From: Panax quinquefolius
Lineage: Eukaryota; Streptophyta; Magnoliopsida; Apiales; Araliaceae
NCBI GenBank assembly: GCA_020205615.1
Contig: CM035163.1
Location: 53,665,899-53,729,898, forward strand
Length of the DNA: 64,000 bases
Direction of reading: 5' to 3'
The translations under genes and the position numbers were made by a program. Within the stretch, counting starts at the first letter, position 1, and each line of letters opens with the position of its first letter. Below, piece by piece: positions 1 to 10,843 of the stretch. The notes under the pieces were generated by a model. It did not search any database and was not told the origin of the DNA. It saw nothing but the letters and a program-made list of their open reading frames with translations.

Positions 1-107
1 GTTGCATAGTGTTGCATAGTAAAATCAAAATTTTTCGTCGAAATCGCCCGTGAAGTCGCCCGTGATTTTTCCCTACTTTGCGTCCAAATAGTATCCTGCC
101 ATTCTCC

Positions 108-115
108 TATAAATA
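108..115 (+). promoter_or_regulatory. LTR TATA box
   Basis: TATAAATA in the context 'ctcctataaataca'. The same box lies at the equivalent point of every long LTR of this group in the window (17352, 23915, 31398, 33898, 48585), about 20-40 bases before the segment reading AATCACACC. It would drive rightward transcription. Confidence 0.6.
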
Positions 116-499
116 CAATGCTTAGTTTATAAATAAAAATCACACCAGAATTAGAGAATTCTTCCTCTATAATATTGAGCGTATTTCTTTAGAGTTTAAG
201 GAAGCTTTGAGTGTAAAAAATAGTGCAAGTTTTCTTCAAGAATATCACCACCCTACTAGTCAGAAGTACTCTCCTTTTAAGGTAAGGGATATTATTTTTG
301 TTCAATATTCGTATGAAATAATATTTTCTTCCATACTCTATAGTATGTAAGTAATATTATTTCGTTTTTGATTTCGAATTCGACACTAATTTTGTTAAGT
401 ATTGCTTCTATACTCCGTGAAATTAGTAGAATATCCTTAAAATTTGCGCTTCATCTAGTATCTTTTCACGAAAATATTATTTTGAACATTCTTGATAAT

Positions 500-612
500 T
501 TTTAATCTTTTTATGCTGGGATACTATTCACGGGGTACTATTCCCGAAGTACTATTCATGGGATACTATTCACTCAGGTACTATTCACCTAGGGTATTAT
601 TCATTACAAAAT
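500..612 (+). repeat. Short tandem repeat of the LTR, TACTATTCAC type
   Basis: About six imperfect units of 12-20 bases centred on TACTATTCAC. The same motif, in reverse complement (GAATAGTA), makes up 23445-23640 and 30963-31130 of the other LTRs, and a decayed version lies at 17635-17705. It is a non-coding minisatellite typical of this LTR group. Confidence 0.7.
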
Positions 613-1176
613 TAATTTCTTTTCAGTCCAAATCATTTTTGATACAAAATATTTCAGTGGAACGATACTAGATGAAGCGCAAATTTCAAAGATATTCTAC
701 TAATTTCAAGGAGTATAGAAGCAATAGTTATCAACATAAGTGTAGAATTAAGAATATGAAACGAAATAATATTACTTACATACTACAGAGTATGGAAGAA
801 AATATTATTTCTTACGAATATTGAACAAAAATAATATCCCTTACAACTGTTGAACAAAAATAATATTCCTTACGAATATTGAACAAAGATATAATTCCTT
901 ACAAATATTGAACGAAAATAATATTCCTTACGAATATTGAAAAAAACAAAATTCCTTCCGAATACGAAAAATAATATCGTAAGCGGATATAAAATAAATA
1001 CTACCCCTTACCGTATAAGGAGAGTATTCCGACTAGTGTAGCGGAGATATTCTTAAAAAAAAATTGTACTGTTTTCTACACTTAAAGCTTCCTTAAACTC
1101 AAAAGAAATGCGCTCAATAATATAGAAGAAGAATTCTCTGATTCTGGTGTGATTTTTATTTCTAAACTGAGCATCC

Positions 1177-1184
1177 TATTTATA
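1177..1184 (-). promoter_or_regulatory. LTR TATA box, reverse strand
   Basis: TATTTATA on the plus strand (TATAAATA on the minus strand), followed on the minus strand by the same leader as at 108. It would drive leftward transcription toward the box at 108, so the two promoters converge. Confidence 0.55.
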
Positions 1185-1588
1185 GGAGAATGGCAGGATA
1201 CTATTTAAGAAAAATAATCACTTTGTTTATAATGAAGATTCGAAGCAATTCACTAGCATCGATTAATTTTTTTTACTTTACTATGCAGTACTATGCATAT
1301 AATAAAATATAATATATTCTATTTTATATAAAAAAAAACTTATATAATATATATATAAGTAATAAAATAAAACTGAAATAACTTTCTACCGATAATTTTG
1401 AAAAATGAGTAAGTGGGGGTCCATGTAATAAGCCAAATTTATAACAAATATTTCATATAAAAAACCCCCCTCTATTTATCTCAATTCACCTGGCTTCACT
1501 AAACACATTTTTAATAACATTTATTCATCATTAATATTATAACTCACAATATTAACAACCAGATCATTCTCAGAAAAGAGGGGGCTTT

Positions 1589-1612
1589 CCGATAAGGACT
1601 TCTCCTTATTGG
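1589..1612. repeat. Conserved LTR hairpin
   Basis: The segment CCGATAAGGA-cttc-TCCTTATTGG is an inverted repeat pairing 9 of 10 bases. The same hairpin is at 34456-34479. In the LTRs at 24600 and 32090 it has decayed to 'ccaataagaatttcttcttc'. Confidence 0.55.
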
Positions 1613-2212
1613 CGCGCAATTACGTGACCAAACCTCTTTCCTCGACAGAACTTTCTAGACATTGTCAATAATGCAAATAATAATATGAATAACTTTATCG
1701 TCTCAATTATTGATTTAATAATATAAAATATGGTGCAGATGGTACTGTGATAATAATTGAATCAATAATATGAGATACTATGCATCGGCTACTGTGGCAA
1801 TTATTGAATAAAACTGAGTGACTTCTCACGTAAGCATCAATAATCAAAGATATTGTACAATACCGAGTGCTATTATGCAACAACGCGTATTACTATTTTT
1901 ATCACCGGGTATTTCAACAGTTTAACGATAAAAGTTTTGCCGTTATTTTTATAAAAGGTTATTTATGTCGCTTTCTAAATCCGACAGTTATTCCGTTGTG
2001 GGGTCCATGAATGATTGTACCGTCGTACGGATATTCCCCGACAAAAAGAATATTTTCCGACCAAACAAATATTTTATGGCAACTTGCTTACTTTGTAAAA
2101 TTTTCACATATCACCCTTAACTTTACCTTTTATTAATTTAACCATTTACTAAATAGAATAATAATTATAAGAAAATTGAATACTTTTATTTTATAAAATT
2201 CGGGGTCTTACA

Positions 2213-3512
2213 CCCACTGTCATGTAGAATTTAATTAAGCATGCTTTGTTATTAAGTAAAATTTATTCAACTTATTCCTAAACAAATTTCTTCCGATTAA
2301 AATGATGAGATCACGCTGCTTAACTTAAGGAAGAAACTTTTAGAATATCTTTAATTATGGAATCTAATTAATCAACCTTAATTATATGCCCAATTAATTT
2401 GTTTAATAATAAATTAATCACTTTCATAATTATTTTCATTTAATGCATATCTTTCCATATTAATTTTGAAAGCCCAATTAATTTATATATTACTTTCATG
2501 ATTATGGCAAACCCAATAATGGAAAATTCATATCCCAAGATTTTTGGAAACAATCTTTATTAGAGATATGAAAGATAATGATATTTTAAAACTCATTTAC
2601 TAACCAACTCCATCAATTATGAGAAATATCAATATTTAAAAACATTTTCATATTTATTTTGAAATCTCAATTTATTTAGATTTTCCTCACTAATTAGCTT
2701 TCCAAAATTACACAAATTATTTGATCCATGCTAATTGATTCTAAAGATATAAAATTTGATTTGCTTAATCTATTTTTATAGAAAGCTCAATCAATTAATA
2801 AATCATGAAAAACATAATGAATAACTCAATCTCAAGATATGTGATATAGATTTATCAAAATCTATTTTAAATTAAATCCTTTAATTATGGGAAGGCTTCA
2901 AAAATTACTCCAATTAATATTTGATCGTTATTAATTTTGAAAGCTTAATTAATTATTTCATAATTAATCACTTCTATAATTCCCAATAACTATAGCCGTT
3001 TGAATTCAAAAACAATTAGGAAGCATTACATGTTTTTCCATTCACTAATTGTTAGTTTAATATGGAAGGAACCAAATAAGATATTCATAAATAATAACCA
3101 ACTTTAATTATGGAAGGAGGAATTAATTAAGTGGTCCACTTACTATTCGGATTGAGCAGCTTCAAAAACTAATGTCCACCAACATGATATCAAAAACTTA
3201 GTTTTTCAAAATATGATAATCAAATAATTTGAACCTCGTTAATTTTGAAAACTTAATTATTTATTTTCATAATTAATCTTTAATTAATTAATTATTTTAA
3301 TTTATTCCATAATTAATTAATGATGCAATGCAATACAAATTCTAGAGTCTTAATTGAGAAATAATTAAAGCTAAGATCTTACATTTATTTCCTAATGACT
3401 CAAGAAATTCTTCAAGCCTTCATGTCTTCAATCCTTTAATAAATCAAAGCTTCAAGAATTCTTTTAATATCCTGTAAATGCATGAGTAAACATTTTAGTA
3501 CAATAGGAAAGT
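2213..3512. other. AT-rich DNA without recognisable gene
   Basis: No coding potential is visible. The stretch is made of AATTAATT-rich sequence with several related sub-blocks such as 'ttaattttgaaa..ttaatta'. A block at about 2640-2820 ('catgctaattgattctaaagatataaa' context) resembles one at about 4050-4200 inside the Helitron. It could be decayed copia LTR or leader, but I cannot show this. Confidence 0.4.
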
Positions 3513-3689
3513 CATCATCAAAACCTAAGGTTGGAATATGACCAAGTCAACATGTTGCATTAGCTGTAGGGACTTATTGTTTAGCACTGCCTACGGGCAA
3601 GTTCATTTATTTAAATAATTGTTATTTTGTTCCAAATATCATTAGAAACATTATTTCAATATCTGTATTGGATATGGATGATTTTGACA
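3513..3689 (+). pseudogene. pol: copia-1 protease/pre-integrase junction, remnant
   Basis: One frame reads through ALAVGTYCLALPTGK, a short loop, then NNCYFVPNIIRNIISISVLD. This is the conserved stretch between the aspartic protease and the GAG-pre-integrase domain of copia polyproteins. The catalytic aspartate region upstream is not recognisable. The frame is cut at 3689 by the Helitron and continues in phase at 8784, which shows the two parts were one gene. The start of the fragment is approximate. Confidence 0.75.
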
Positions 3690-4559
3690 TCTATTATATA
3701 TACTAAATCACAGTACATGGTATAATAAATTGACATATGTCGTTCTATAAAATTGACACATGTCCATCCTAATTAATGCTTCTTATTGCCCTTGACAAAA
3801 ATACCCTTAACAATTACTTTGATATATATACTGATCACCTTATTTTATGGATATTATCAACAACCACATTATTTTAGGATCCATTAATTAGATAACTCTC
3901 TTAGGCAACAACCAGATTAGATCAATTTAAACACGATAGGGCCAACTTGTTTTTTTTATGAAAAATTAGTTTTAATTATTTGAAAAGTAAATTTCCTTTA
4001 ATATTAGACTTTTATTTATTTTACCTACTTTTCATAGTTCCATGCAATTAAAAATTATTTTCATATTCATTTTAAAACTTCAATCTATTAGCTTCCAAAA
4101 ATTCTTCCAATTATTTGAACCACGCTAATTGATTCTAAAGATATGAAAATTTATTTGCTTAACCAATTTATGAAAAACTCAATCAATTTAAAATTCATGT
4201 GAATATTTATTTTTATCTTTAAACTAATAATTTTATAGTAACTAATATTTTTTAAAGTAGTTCAAGAAATCAACTATTACATTATCAAATTAATTGTAAT
4301 TTTTACTAATTGATTAGTAAAAGAATCTAAACTAGGTTTTTTTTATGGGATACTGGAAGTATAATTAATTTTGTCATGAAACTTCAAATTAGTTTAATTA
4401 TTTTATTAAAATGGAATGAACAATTTACGTGAGTTTATATGAGGTTGTCTTTGATGTGGTAAGATTTTGAATGGAATCTATCTATTATTTATTATCTATT
4501 ATCTTATTATCTACATAGCACCATTGAATGACATGTGTTTTTCCACATTGTAACATACA

Positions 4560-6235
4560 TGTTCTATATAATTAATGTGCATCCCACACTAATTTAATTA
4601 TATTACAACATAATATTATACCATTTATAATTATATTACAACATAATATTATATTGTTTAAAATATTTAAAACAATTATATCCTAAAATTACTACTTTTC
4701 TAATATTATACCATTCATAATTATACCATACATTATATCATAAATGTATGGTATAATATTATAATACACGATATATAACAAAATAACTACCTATCTAAAC
4801 TCATGCGGATATTATCATTACTAATTTAATTATATTACAACATAATATTATACCATTTATAATTATATTACAACATACTATTATACGATTTAAAACATTT
4901 AAAACAATATTAAAATAACAAATAATATCAATCATAACTTACTATGTTTATTTTATAATCTCATAAATCACTATTTTCTCAATCTAAACGGTTTTTATAT
5001 TATTATTATTATTTTGATTTTACAATCCCTAAATCACTACAAAATCTAAATTGTTACGATGATGTTAACTCGCTCTAATATTATCATTACTAAATTAATT
5101 ATTAACTTTTAAAATCACTACTTTTTTAATTCCAAAATAATATTTTAAATTTATAATCCACTAAATCACTACAAATCTAAATTATTTTGGTAATGTCAAC
5201 TGCTCGATATTATCATTTCTAATTTAATTATTATCTCCTAAAAGCACTATTTTTAATCCCAAATTAATATTTTGATTTTATAATCCCTTAAATCACTACA
5301 AATCTAAATTGTTCGATAATGTTAATTGTTCTAATATTAGCATTACTAAATTAATTATTATCTCCTAAAATCGCTACTTTTTAATCCCAAATTAATATTT
5401 TGAATTTATAATCCAAAGAAATCACTACAAATCTAAATTTTTTAGTAATGTCAATCTGCTTACGATATTATCCTTTTAATTTAATTATTATATCCTAAAA
5501 TCACTATTTTTAATTCTAAATTAATATTTTATTTTATAATCCCTAAAATCCACTACTTTTCTAAACTATTACTAATTTAATTATGTTAAAACATAATTAT
5601 TGTATCATAAAATAATTACTTTTCTAATATTATAACATTCATAATTATAACATACATTATATCATACATATATGGTATAATATTATAATACACGTATATA
5701 ATAAAATCACTACCTATCTAAAATGTGTGTATATTATCATTACTAATTTAATTATATTACAACATAATATTATACCATTTATAATTATATTACAAAATAA
5801 TATTATACAATTAAAACATTTAAAACACAATTAAAATAACAAATAATATAAATAATAAGTTACTATGTTGATTTTATAATCCACTAAATCACTACTTTTT
5901 CAATCTAAACGATTTTTATATTATCATAACGTAATTATTATCTTCTAAAATCATTACTTTTTAATCCTACATTATTATTTTGATTTTATAATCCCCTCAA
6001 TCACTATACATCTAAATTGTTCTAATAATGTTAATTGTTCTAATATTATCATTACTAAATTAATTATTATCTACTAAAATCACAACTTTTTTTAATCCCA
6101 AATTAATATTTTAAATGTATAACCCTCTAAATCACTACAAATCTAAACTATTTTGTTAATGTAAACCGCTTACGATATTATACTTTCTAATTTATTTATT
6201 ATCTCCTAAAATCACTACTTTATGATATTATCATT
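4560..6235. repeat. Nested tandem repeats in the Helitron
   Basis: A unit of about 127 bases, with the common core 'atcactacaaatctaaa..aatgtcaa..ctaatattatcatta', starts near 5071, 5200, 5328 and 5455, with further copies near 6030 and 6160. A larger block rich in 'ttatattacaacataatattatacc' (4815-5010) is repeated about 920 bases later (5740-5935). This looks like a local segmental duplication that includes the minisatellite. It is non-coding. Confidence 0.65.
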
Positions 6236-6369
6236 ACTGAGCTATTATCATTACTCTCCGTTATTTATCCAAATTTTCTTATCAAATATCCAATCAATCC
6301 CCTTGCAGTAATTGTTGATATCACATATCCTAATTTATTGAAAAAAAATTTGACAATGACTTTTATTTC

Positions 6370-6790
6370 CAAGACCAAGCCATCCTTGCTCCTACACTTG
6401 ATGCTATAAATAAGGTGAACGAATATGTGATGTATTTATGGCCAGGTTATGAAATACCATATCTAAGATGTCCTATGTAAGGTTAATGAAAACTCAAACA
6501 GCTATGAAGGCATTTACACCCTATAATTTTTTTAATAGATTACCTTTTAAATTCTAACAAAGACAATTTCCTTTGGTTGTTTGCTTTTTCATGACAATTA
6601 ATAAGAGTCAGGGGCAATCTCTCTCACATGTTGGACTGTATCTGTCACGTCCAGTTTTAGCCATGACCAATTGTATGTAGCAGTATCAAGAGTTACAAGC
6701 AAGAGTGGAGTAAAAATACTAATTTGTGACAAAGATGGACAAACATACAATACTACAAAGAATGTAGTTTTCCAGAAAGTTTTTCACAAT
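6370..6790 (+). pseudogene. Helitron Pif1-like helicase, C-terminal remnant
   Basis: The Helitron replication protein joins a HUH nuclease to a Pif1-family 5'-3' DNA helicase that unwinds the donor strand. Here only the helicase end is seen. At 6370-6473 a frame reads AILAPTLDAINKVNEYV, matching the region before motif IV. At 6568-6690 it reads FPLVVCFFMTINKSQGQSLSHVGLYL, which holds helicase motif V, written here as MTINKSQGQSLSHVG. After a frameshift near 6665 comes LYVAVSRVTSKSGVK, motif VI with its arginine. About 100 bases between the two pieces have no conserved match. Stops and the shift make it a pseudogene. Orientation agrees with the Helitron ends. Confidence 0.8.
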
Positions 6791-7053
6791 TTAATGTATA
6801 AAGGTTTGACTGTTTCTGGCTATTATCTTTTTGCTGCTCATTATTAGTGTAAACCCTGATTATTTTATTATTATATCTCATGAAATTTTTACTATAATCT
6901 ATTTGAATCTTTTTAGGTAAATCTATGATTTGCATTTACAAAGCTATCTCGATCGAGCCAAATTCCAGTTGTAAAGACAAAAATAAACCGTCAAACTCTC
7001 GACACTACCCCCAACAAAATTGTTTAGTTTTTATGTATTTTCATTTTTTTGTT

Positions 7054-7093
<40 letters not shown>

Positions 7094-8502
7094 TGTATAA
7101 CCATTGAAAAACTTTTAAATAAGAGTATAATAGGTTTATCTTTTACTTTTTGGATGACAGTATTTGAAATTCTATATAAGTCCATTTCATATGTGTTTTA
7201 CTCTAATTCTTTTCATTTTTATTTAATATAGGAGCTAAATTCCTTTTATGTTCTGTTAGTTTTCAATCCGACAAACACATGAATTTTTAGCTAAGTGTGA
7301 GACTTTTTTTTATCTCGGGCAATACTATTTCCTATAAAAGAGTTGTGGAAAGATAATTATTTATTTGGTTGATAGTTTATGCAATGTTAAAATCAACTAT
7401 TAAGTATGTCTAAATTCTTATATTTCACTATTGTCCAGATTCCTATCGCAAATATTTATAAGATTGCAACGACTGTTAAAAAGATCATTTTAGTGCTAAT
7501 TTTTGTTTGTGTGAATATATTGCACATTCAATAAATATAACTGGATTGAAGACCTAAACTGGAAGAAGCTTAAATGTGATAATCCTGGTACCTATGGTTC
7601 AATGGTAATGTGACAATGAATTTGGTGTATGCAGTTCTTGGCAGAGTTAAATTTTTGTTGGCATGCTTCTTGCATTATTTCAGGTGCATCATGGATTTTA
7701 TTATGCTTAGCACAACAAAATTTTAAGCCTACAATTCTAAATCTTCGTTGAAAGTGCAAAGGAGTTATATGAAGACCTTCAGATTATGGGACAGTGCATT
7801 CAATGGGAGGGGATATAGCTTCATTTTGTGGACTATATCCCATGGTGTTTATATTTATGGCTTCTTCATTTATTGCATTCTATTATATGGATTGTGGCTT
7901 TGCACGATTTGTTAAGTACTAGCATCCGGTAAATCATTTTCATCATCATGAATATTTTTTTTTTGTATTATGGTAATACTGTGAGTGCCTATACAATTGT
8001 CAAAAATTGATAATAAAAAAAACTAATAAGTTATGTATTCGTTCTTTAACTATAACATTGTGTTATGTATGACACGATGCTATACTGCTATGTTTTTGGA
8101 CATAGTGTTTGTTTGACATGAAGATCCAATATAATTATTAATTCTCGTGCTTTTCAGTTTTGGCATGTAACATGTGCTTTCCCTTCATGTCTGAGGACCG
8201 AAACTGAGACATTCTTTCGTTGTTTTCCCTTTCGTTTGGATGTTAGAATTCTGGTGCAAGTAATTAGCGTATACGAGACATGGACTCTTCAAAATGCATC
8301 AAGTACATGTGTCAGATATTTGAGGCTTGGTGAGATTTGTGTAATGTGTAACAGACTTCAAATATACCACTAGCAATCATATCAATATAACAATTCGATG
8401 GCATTGTGCATGACACTTTCTAAATATTTGTTAGTGCTTTAGAATGAAAGAGTTACCCATTTTTAACTATATTGGTTACATTATAAACATTTTTATCAAG
8501 AC

Positions 8503-8506
<4 letters not shown>
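6791..8506. other. Helitron 3' half without recognisable gene
   Basis: No ORF with a recognisable product is present. The short ORFs at 6925-7231 are carried by a (TA)n tract and are not credible. The segment 7560-8400 is less AT-rich than its surroundings and could be captured host DNA or untranslated sequence, but I recognise nothing in it. Confidence 0.4.
7056..7090. repeat. (TA)n microsatellite
   Basis: About 17 uninterrupted TA dinucleotides. It lies in non-coding Helitron sequence. Confidence 0.95.
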
Positions 8507-8557
<51 letters not shown>

Positions 8558-8558
8558 A
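8507..8558. repeat. (TA)n(CA)n compound microsatellite
   Basis: A run of about 18 TA units passes directly into about eight AC units. It lies about 220 bases before the Helitron 3' end. Confidence 0.95.
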
Positions 8559-8783
8559 CTGTTATGTAATGTTCTGGGGTTTAGTGATCAGATTAATTAT
8601 ATACTTGGATATGTATTTGCACATAAAATTTTTATACAACACTATATAACATATGATATTAAAATTTGATAATCACACAACAATCTACCATCTTCTTATT
8701 ATATTTTAATTTATTAATTGCATGTATAAATTTATTATTAACAAAATGATTAATCCCTCCGCAAAGCGCGGGTTTGTATCTAG

Positions 8784-9073
8784 TTATAATAAAGAACAAC
8801 AGTTGTTCTATTTATAATAATAATGTTTTATATGGTGTTGGTTATTTGCGAAATGGACTTTATATACTTGACTTGCATGAAAATATACTTCAAATTGAAC
8901 ACACTAATAAAAGGAAAAGAGATGATATTAATTATACTTATAGGTGGCACTATAGACTTGGTCATATTAATGAAACAAGATTATCCAAGTTGTATAAAGA
9001 TGGGCTCGTAGAGCTATCGGATTATGAATCATATCCAACTTGTGAATCTTGTCTCATGGAAAAAAATGACTAA
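8784..9073 (+). pseudogene. pol: copia-1 GAG-pre-integrase domain
   Basis: The frame contains NGLYILDLHENI, then WHYRLGHINETRLSKLYKDG and CESCLMEKND. The H-H-C-C zinc-binding pattern (HYRLGH, then CESC) is the N-terminal domain of copia integrases, which helps integrase form multimers and bind LTR ends. It continues the frame that ends at 3689 upstream of the Helitron. The frame is lost in a run of seven A at 9060-9066, just after CLMEKN; integrase continues in another frame. Confidence 0.85.
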
Positions 9074-9770
9074 ATCTCTTTTGAGTGAAAACGGAGAAAG
9101 AATTACAGAGTTGTTAGCATTGGTACACACAGATGTATGTGGACCTATGACAACGAATGCACGATGAGGATATTCTTATTTTATTACATTAACTGACGAT
9201 CAATCAAGATTTGGATATGTGTATTTAATGAAATATAAATCTGAATCATTTGAAAAGTTCAGAAGTGAAGTTGAGAAATAAACTGACAAAAGTATTAAGA
9301 TTCTTCGATCAGATCGAGGTGGTGAATACTTAAGTGGTGAGTTTCTCAATTGTCTCAAAGAAAATGGTATAATCTCACAATGGACTCCACCAGGGACACC
9401 ACAACTCAATGGTGTATCTGAAAGAAGAAATCGAACATTGTTGGACATGGTTCGATCCAAGATGAGTTTTACCGATCTTCCAGTTTCCTTCTGGGGATAT
9501 GCCCTAGAATCGACTGCATACCTATTTAACAAGGTACCTACAAAATTTTTCCCCAAGACCCCATATGAGTTATGGACAGGGAAGAAACCAAATCTTAAGC
9601 ATGTTAAGACTTGGGGTTGTCCAGCTTATGTTAAAAAGTTTGAAAACGATAAGCTACAGACTAGATCCGACAAGTGTAGATTTGTGGGATACCCTAAAGA
9701 AACATCAGGGTATTATTTCTATCATCCAACTAATCAAAGGTGTTTGTTGCGAAACATGTTACCTTTTTAG
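9074..9770 (+). pseudogene. pol: copia-1 integrase core (rve), broken
   Basis: Integrase joins the element's DNA ends to the target. Visible blocks in order are LALVHTDVCGPM (first catalytic Asp), DDQSRFGYVYLMKYKS, ILRSDRGGEYLSGEF (second Asp), and GVSERRNRTLLDMVRSKM (catalytic Glu). Then come LPVSFWGYALESTAYLFNKV and PYELWTGKKPNLKH. All three catalytic residues are therefore still written. In-frame stops lie at 9165-9167 and 9279-9281 (the second where the family has Gln), and there is a frame change near 9740-9770. Non-functional. Confidence 0.85.
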
Positions 9771-9843
9771 AAAAAGAGTTTATCCTTGAAAGGGTCAGTA
9801 GGAGTAAGATATATCTTGAAGAAGTTCAAGAACCACAAATATT

Positions 9844-10843
9844 ATGGATCAAAGTCATGTACCTAACCAAGTGGAAAAACCTATTGTAACACACCCTATT
9901 CATAAATCTGGAAGAGTACCGAAGCTACCTGATAAGTATGGATTCATCATAGAAGATTACTATGAGGTATGCATCATAAATGATTATGATCCCTTGAATT
10001 ACGAACAGGCTATGAGTAGTAAAGACTTAGAGAAGTGGCAAGAAGCCATGAAATTCGAGATGGACTCCATGGATGAAAACCAAGTATGGACTTTGGTTTC
10101 ACCACCTGAAGGCATTAAGCCTATTGGGTGTAAATGGGTCTTTAAAAAGAAAGATTGGAGCAGACGGCAAGGTAGAGACTTATAAGGCCCAATTGGTCGC
10201 AAAAGGTTTTAAACAAAGACAATGAGTTGACTATGACAAAATCGTCTCACCAGTAGTGATGCTTAAGTCCATTCAAATTTTGCTTGCTATTGTAGCTTAA
10301 CATGACTACGAGATCTGGCAGATGGACGTGAAAACAGCCTTCCTCAATGAAAAACTTTAGGAGGATGTGTATATGACACAGCCAGAGGGATTTATTTTAA
10401 AGGTTGAAACAAATCAAGTTTGTAAGCTACAACGATCCATTTATGGATTGAAGCAAGCTTCTGGTAGGTGGAACATCCGTTTTGATGAGAAAATCAAAGA
10501 GTTTGATTTTATCAAAAATGAGGATGAACCATGTGTGTACAAGAAGGTTAGTGGGAGTGCTATTTCATTCCTTGTATTATATGTTAATGATATATTATTG
10601 ATAGGGAATGATATTCCTATGCTACAATCGATTAAAATCTGGTTATCTAAACACTTCTCCATGAAGAACTTGGGTGAAACATCCTATATTTTGGGAATAA
10701 AGATTTATAGAGATAGATCTAAAAGGATGCTTGGCTTATCCCAAGAAACGTACATTAACTCGATGCTAAAGAAATTTAGCATAGAGGATTCCAAAAGAGG
10801 TCTCATGACGATGAGTCATGGAATACATCTCTCTAAGAAATAG
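9844..10843 (+). pseudogene. pol: copia-1 reverse transcriptase, catalytic motif mutated
   Basis: Reverse transcriptase copies element RNA into DNA. Conserved blocks are KWQEAMKFEMDSMDENQVW (near 10033), IGCKWVFKKK, then after a frameshift near 10160 IWQMDVKTAFLNEKL and TQPEGF, SIYGLKQASGRWN, and LYVNDILLIGND. The last block is the polymerase active site, normally YVDD; here the first catalytic Asp reads Asn (aat at 10590-10592), a single G>A change. Stops lie at 10223, 10298 and 10358. A further stop at 10841 follows LSKK, where Gln is usual. The N-terminal linker (9844-10010) is of ordinary copia type. Confidence 0.85.

Larger units (their letters stand above)
1..655 (+). repeat. Tekay-type LTR fragment, forward orientation
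   Basis: This is the promoter and downstream part of a Ty3/gypsy LTR related to the LTRs at 15989, 21774, 30007 and 46911. It opens with the 'gcatagtgttgcatagt' motif, which in reverse complement recurs at 41941 and 48721. It then has a TATA box, the 'aaatcacacc' segment found downstream of the TATA box in the other LTRs, and a run of TACTATTCAC-type repeats. The LTR ends are not in view: the left end lies outside the window and the right end stops where the inverted copy starts near 655. The assignment rests on repeated sequence within the window, not on coding potential. Confidence 0.75.
656..2212 (-). repeat. Tekay-type LTR fragment, reverse orientation
   Basis: It runs from the copy of the 'gatactagatgaagcgcaaat' segment to the terminal GGGGTCTTACA at 2202-2212, the same end seen at 25255, 32744 and 35065. 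It shares the block 'ggggctttccgataagg' (1581-1597) with the LTRs at 34450 and 24600. Its first 645 bases pair with positions 1-475 in inverted orientation. The inner LTR end (TGTGACGCC in this orientation) is missing, so it is a fragment. No target duplication can be defined. Confidence 0.75.
3690..8783 (+). mobile_element. Helitron, decayed, 5.1 kb
   Basis: The 5' end is TCTATTATATATACTAAATC, fitting the TC-start AT-rich terminus of plant Helitrons. The 3' end is a short hairpin (CCGC-aaagc-GCGG, 8759-8771) followed by TTTGTATCTAG, fitting the hairpin plus CTRR terminus. The flanking bases are A (3689) and T (8784), the expected A|T target with no duplication, and the copia frame continues exactly across these borders. 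Inside are tandem AT-rich repeats (4560-6235) and remains of a Pif1-type helicase (6370-6790) on the same strand. No Rep (HUH) domain is recognisable, so it is not autonomous as read. Confidence 0.85.

Noticed and set aside
6925..7231. Two overlapping 60-residue ORFs
   Set aside because: Both depend on a (TA)n tract encoding Ile-Tyr repeats.
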